From: Dehalococcoidia bacterium
GTDB taxonomy: Bacteria; Chloroflexota; Dehalococcoidia; JAUYDP01
NCBI GenBank assembly: GCA_030691805.1
Contig: JAUYDP010000150.1
Coordinates: 1 to 6,765 of the forward strand
Length of the DNA: 6,765 nt
Direction: 5' to 3'
Of this stretch, positions 4,614-6,765 are shown in pieces. The translations under genes were made by a program, and so were the position numbers. Every line of letters begins with the position of its first letter. Within the stretch, counting starts at the first letter, position 1. Under the pieces are notes generated by a model. The model saw only the letters and a list, made by a program, of their open reading frames with translations. It searched no databases and was not told the DNA's origin.

Positions 4614-5564
4614 GTGGATCCCAAGGTTGTTTGCGAGACTATCCTGGGCAATGTGGAGAAGGTCATCGTCGGCAAGGGGCGGGAAGTGGAACTGGCATTC
4701 CTGGCCCTCATCTGCAACGGACACCTTCTCATCGAGGACGTTCCAGGGGTAGGCAAGACGGTCCTGGCAAAAAGTTTCGTCAAGTCCATGGGCTGTACCT
4801 TCCGGCGCATCCAGTTCACTCCCGACCTCCTCCCCAGCGATGTGACCGGTGTCTCGATTTACAACCAGAGGACGAGTGAGTTTGAGTTTCGACCGGGGCC
4901 TATTCTCGCCCAGGTGGTGCTGGCCGATGAGATAAACCGCGCCACCCCTAAGACGCAATCGGCCCTTCTGGAGTGCATGGAAGAACGGCAGGTTACCGTG
5001 GATGGCGTTACCTACCCGGCCCCCCGTCCGTTCCTGGTCATGGCAACCCAGAACCCCATTGAATACGAGGGCACCTTCCCTTTGCCCGAGGCCCAGTTGG
5101 ACCGCTTTTTCATGCAGTTAACCATGGGGTACCCTTCGGTGGAAGACGAGGTAACTATCCTTGAGCGGCAGCAATACATGCACCCCGTTGACGAACTACA
5201 ACAGGTGGTGGATGCTTCCCAGATTCAGGAGATACAGAAAGCGGTAAAAGGGGTGCGGGTAGACGCACTCATCATGAAGTACATCGTCTCAATTGTAGGG
5301 GCGACCCGTTGCCACCCGGAGGTCTATCTAGGGTCCTCTCCCAGGGGATCCCTCTCGCTTTGCCGAGCGGCCCAGGGCATGGCCCTGCTGCGCGGCCGGG
5401 ACTTCGCCCTGCCGGATGACGTCAAGGCATTGGCACGGTCCGTATTGGCACACCGGATAATCATAAGCCCGGCGGCCCGCCTGCGTGAGGTCACGGCGAA
5501 GGAAGTCCTGGGCGAAGTGCTGGACCAGGTGCCGGTGCCCGGCGTTCGTATTCGGAAGAATTAG
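4614..5564 (+). CDS. MoxR-family AAA+ ATPase
   Basis: A 316-aa cytoplasmic AAA+ ATPase of the MoxR group, thought to act as chaperones that mature or activate partner proteins, often with von Willebrand-type domains. Seen: Walker A in EDVPGVGKT (41-49, Lys48), Walker B in VVLADEINRA (101-110, Asp105-Glu106), sensor 1 region ATQNPIEYEGTFPLPEAQLDRF (144-165, Asn147, Arg164) and the sensor 2 area SPRGSLSL (242-249, Arg244), followed by the helical lid. All catalytic residues are intact and the length is typical. GTG 4614 is chosen because a near-perfect AGGAGGTG lies five bases upstream; the longer TTG 4563 frame would add 17 low-complexity residues and contain that ribosome site. A DUF58 gene follows after 20 bp, the classic MoxR/DUF58 pairing. 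The substrate of the pair is not known. Confidence 0.95.
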   Translation: MDPKVVCETILGNVEKVIVGKGREVELAFLALICNGHLLIEDVPGVGKTVLAKSFVKSMGCTFRRIQFTPDLLPSDVTGVSIYNQRTSEFEFRPGPILAQVVLADEINRATPKTQSALLECMEERQVTVDGVTYPAPRPFLVMATQNPIEYEGTFPLPEAQLDRFFMQLTMGYPSVEDEVTILERQQYMHPVDELQQVVDASQIQEIQKAVKGVRVDALIMKYIVSIVGATRCHPEVYLGSSPRGSLSLCRAAQGMALLRGRDFALPDDVKALARSVLAHRIIISPAARLREVTAKEVLGEVLDQVPVPGVRIRKN

Positions 5565-5584
5565 TCCCCCCTTTTGTCCGACCG

Positions 5585-6765
5585 ATGAAGGTCTGGCTAG
5601 CCATCGCCGCCCTGGTAGCCCTCTTTATAGCAGGGCTGATAACCGGATACAGCTATTTCTTCCGGCTATCTTATCTCCTGGCGGGCGTCTTGTCTCTCGG
5701 TCTGGCCTGGACCTGGCTTAGCATGTGGGGCATGGAAGTTGTGGCAGGCCGGAGGCCTCAGAGGTTGCGTGCGGGCATGGCTCTGGAAGAGACCATCACC
5801 ATCCATAACCGCTCCGTCTTACCCAAAATTGGTGTCCAGGTAATCGAGGACTCCGCGTTCCCGCGCCTGGCACAGTCCGAAGTCATCAGCCTGGGACCGG
5901 GGTCTTCCGAGGTCATCACGCTTCGAACTCCCCAGTTGGACAGGGGCTGTTACTCGCTGGGACCTACCTGGATGATTGTGAGCGACCCCTTCTCCATTTT
6001 TTACCAACGGAGGATGATCAGGGCCGCCAGCGATCTAATTGTACATCCCAGAATAAGCCACTTACCGGGCCTTCCTGCTCCTAGAAGCAACCTATCCGGC
6101 GACAGCCGCACCCGCCAGCGGTTGCCGTATCTAACCCCAAAGGCCGTTGACGTTAGAGAATATTACCCCGGCGACAGCCTGAACCGGATTCACTGGCCAC
6201 TGACAGCGCGTTGGCAGAAGTTAATGGTAAAGGAATTCGAGATTGATCCCTCGCACAATGTATGGATTATTCTCGACTTGGAAGGCTCTGTTCATCGCGG
6301 CCACGGCCAAGAGTCTACGGAGGAGTGCAGCATCGGCATTGCCGCATCCCTTGTCAAGCACTTCTTGGACCGTGGATATGCGATCGGACTGGTCGGCTAT
6401 GGTGAGCCTACTATCTCTCTTAGCCCGGACCGCGGTTCCCGCCAGCTTATGAGGGCGTTGGACAGCCTGGCCGGGGTACATTCTACGGGAAAGGTCAGCA
6501 TGGTTGAAGCCATAAACCGCATGGAGCGAAACCTGGGTCGCAAGGAGCTGGCTGTCTTGATAACTCCTTCTCCAAAAGAGGACTGGGTTGGGGCCGCTCA
6601 GCTTCTAGCGCGCCGGGGAGTGAGGCTTATGGCCGTTCTGCTGGACCCGTCTACGTTCGCAGGAGGGGATAATTCCCTGCTCGTTTTCAGCTCCCTGGTT
6701 GCTTCCCGGATTCCAACCTTCCTGGTAAAGAATGGTGACCCCTTGGACCAGGCATTGAGTCAAGT
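5585..6765 (+). CDS. DUF58 membrane protein, MoxR partner (runs off right edge)
   Basis: The first 393 residues of a DUF58 protein. Two membrane segments lie at about 3-21 and 28-48, followed by a beta-rich region (about 50-150; LEETITIHNRS, DRGCYSLGP) as in other DUF58 proteins. The family signature VREYYPGDSLNRIHWPLTAR is at 190-209, followed by KLMVKEFE (212-219). A von Willebrand A-like fold probably starts near 225 (VWIILDLEGS); the metal site is degenerate, DLEGS rather than DxSxS. The ATG is 20 bp after the MoxR stop with no clear Shine-Dalgarno, so translation may depend on coupling to MoxR. MoxR and DUF58 genes are often followed by a transglutaminase-like membrane protein; whether that holds here lies beyond the window. 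The stop codon is not in the window; the protein is near the usual length of 400-450 residues. Confidence 0.93.
   Translation, partial: MKVWLAIAALVALFIAGLITGYSYFFRLSYLLAGVLSLGLAWTWLSMWGMEVVAGRRPQRLRAGMALEETITIHNRSVLPKIGVQVIEDSAFPRLAQSEVISLGPGSSEVITLRTPQLDRGCYSLGPTWMIVSDPFSIFYQRRMIRAASDLIVHPRISHLPGLPAPRSNLSGDSRTRQRLPYLTPKAVDVREYYPGDSLNRIHWPLTARWQKLMVKEFEIDPSHNVWIILDLEGSVHRGHGQESTEECSIGIAASLVKHFLDRGYAIGLVGYGEPTISLSPDRGSRQLMRALDSLAGVHSTGKVSMVEAINRMERNLGRKELAVLITPSPKEDWVGAAQLLARRGVRLMAVLLDPSTFAGGDNSLLVFSSLVASRIPTFLVKNGDPLDQALSQ

Noticed and set aside
4392..4958. Minus-strand 188-codon ORF opposite the small ORF and MoxR
   Set aside because: It is antisense to the well-supported MoxR gene; its sequence is a mirror of codon use there and shows no domain.

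Overview
The window looks like bacterial chromosome, roughly 55% GC by eye. It holds two divergent gene blocks separated by a regulatory region of about 340 bases. On the minus strand is the start of a division and cell wall (dcw) cluster, in transcription order mraZ, rsmH (mraW), ftsL, ftsI, murF. The murF gene runs off the left edge. On the plus strand are a small unknown gene (61 codons), a MoxR-family AAA+ ATPase gene and a DUF58 gene that runs off the right edge. I read no mobile element, rRNA, tRNA or CRISPR array.

The organism makes peptidoglycan and divides by the usual divisome. A divisome-first dcw cluster that goes directly from ftsI to murF without murE, the Cys-rich tail of RsmH, frequent GTG/TTG starts and the single class B penicillin-binding protein without PASTA repeats would fit a Chloroflexota lineage, possibly near Dehalococcoidia. 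This placement is inference from gene order and general sequence character. I could not run a search, and other phyla remain possible.

Layout: 1-328 murF N-terminus; 325-2058 ftsI; 2055-2498 ftsL; 2499-2574 a short spacer with a strong Shine-Dalgarno sequence; 2575-3531 rsmH; 3534-3950 mraZ; 3951-4289 divergent control region; 4290-4475 small ORF; 4476-4613 spacer with a good candidate promoter; 4614-5564 MoxR ATPase; 5585-6765 DUF58 protein. The minus-strand genes are packed tightly, with a 4-nt stop/start overlap at ftsL/ftsI, one at ftsI/murF if murF uses the outer of two possible starts, and a 2-nt gap at mraZ/rsmH. They read as one operon driven from a promoter at about 4012-4040. The only loose joint is rsmH/ftsL, where the true ftsL start is unclear.

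The most interesting part is the control region. Three perfectly phased 10-bp repeats (AAGTGGGATA, AAGTGGCGGG, AAGTGGGGAC) sit just downstream of the mraZ -10 element. They match the known MraZ-box architecture of TGGGN units with 5-nt spacers, so MraZ very likely represses its own operon. About 170 bp away, in the opposite orientation and facing the small ORF/MoxR/DUF58 block, lie two more 10-bp-phased GTGGGG units. One shares an exact 10-mer (GAAGTGGGGA) with the mraZ operator. This raises the testable idea that MraZ controls both divergent blocks and so ties an uncharacterised MoxR/DUF58 envelope system to cell division. The same region holds a perfect 11-bp-stem hairpin that looks like a dispersed repeat, a 17-bp operator-like palindrome and a weak imperfect inverted repeat.
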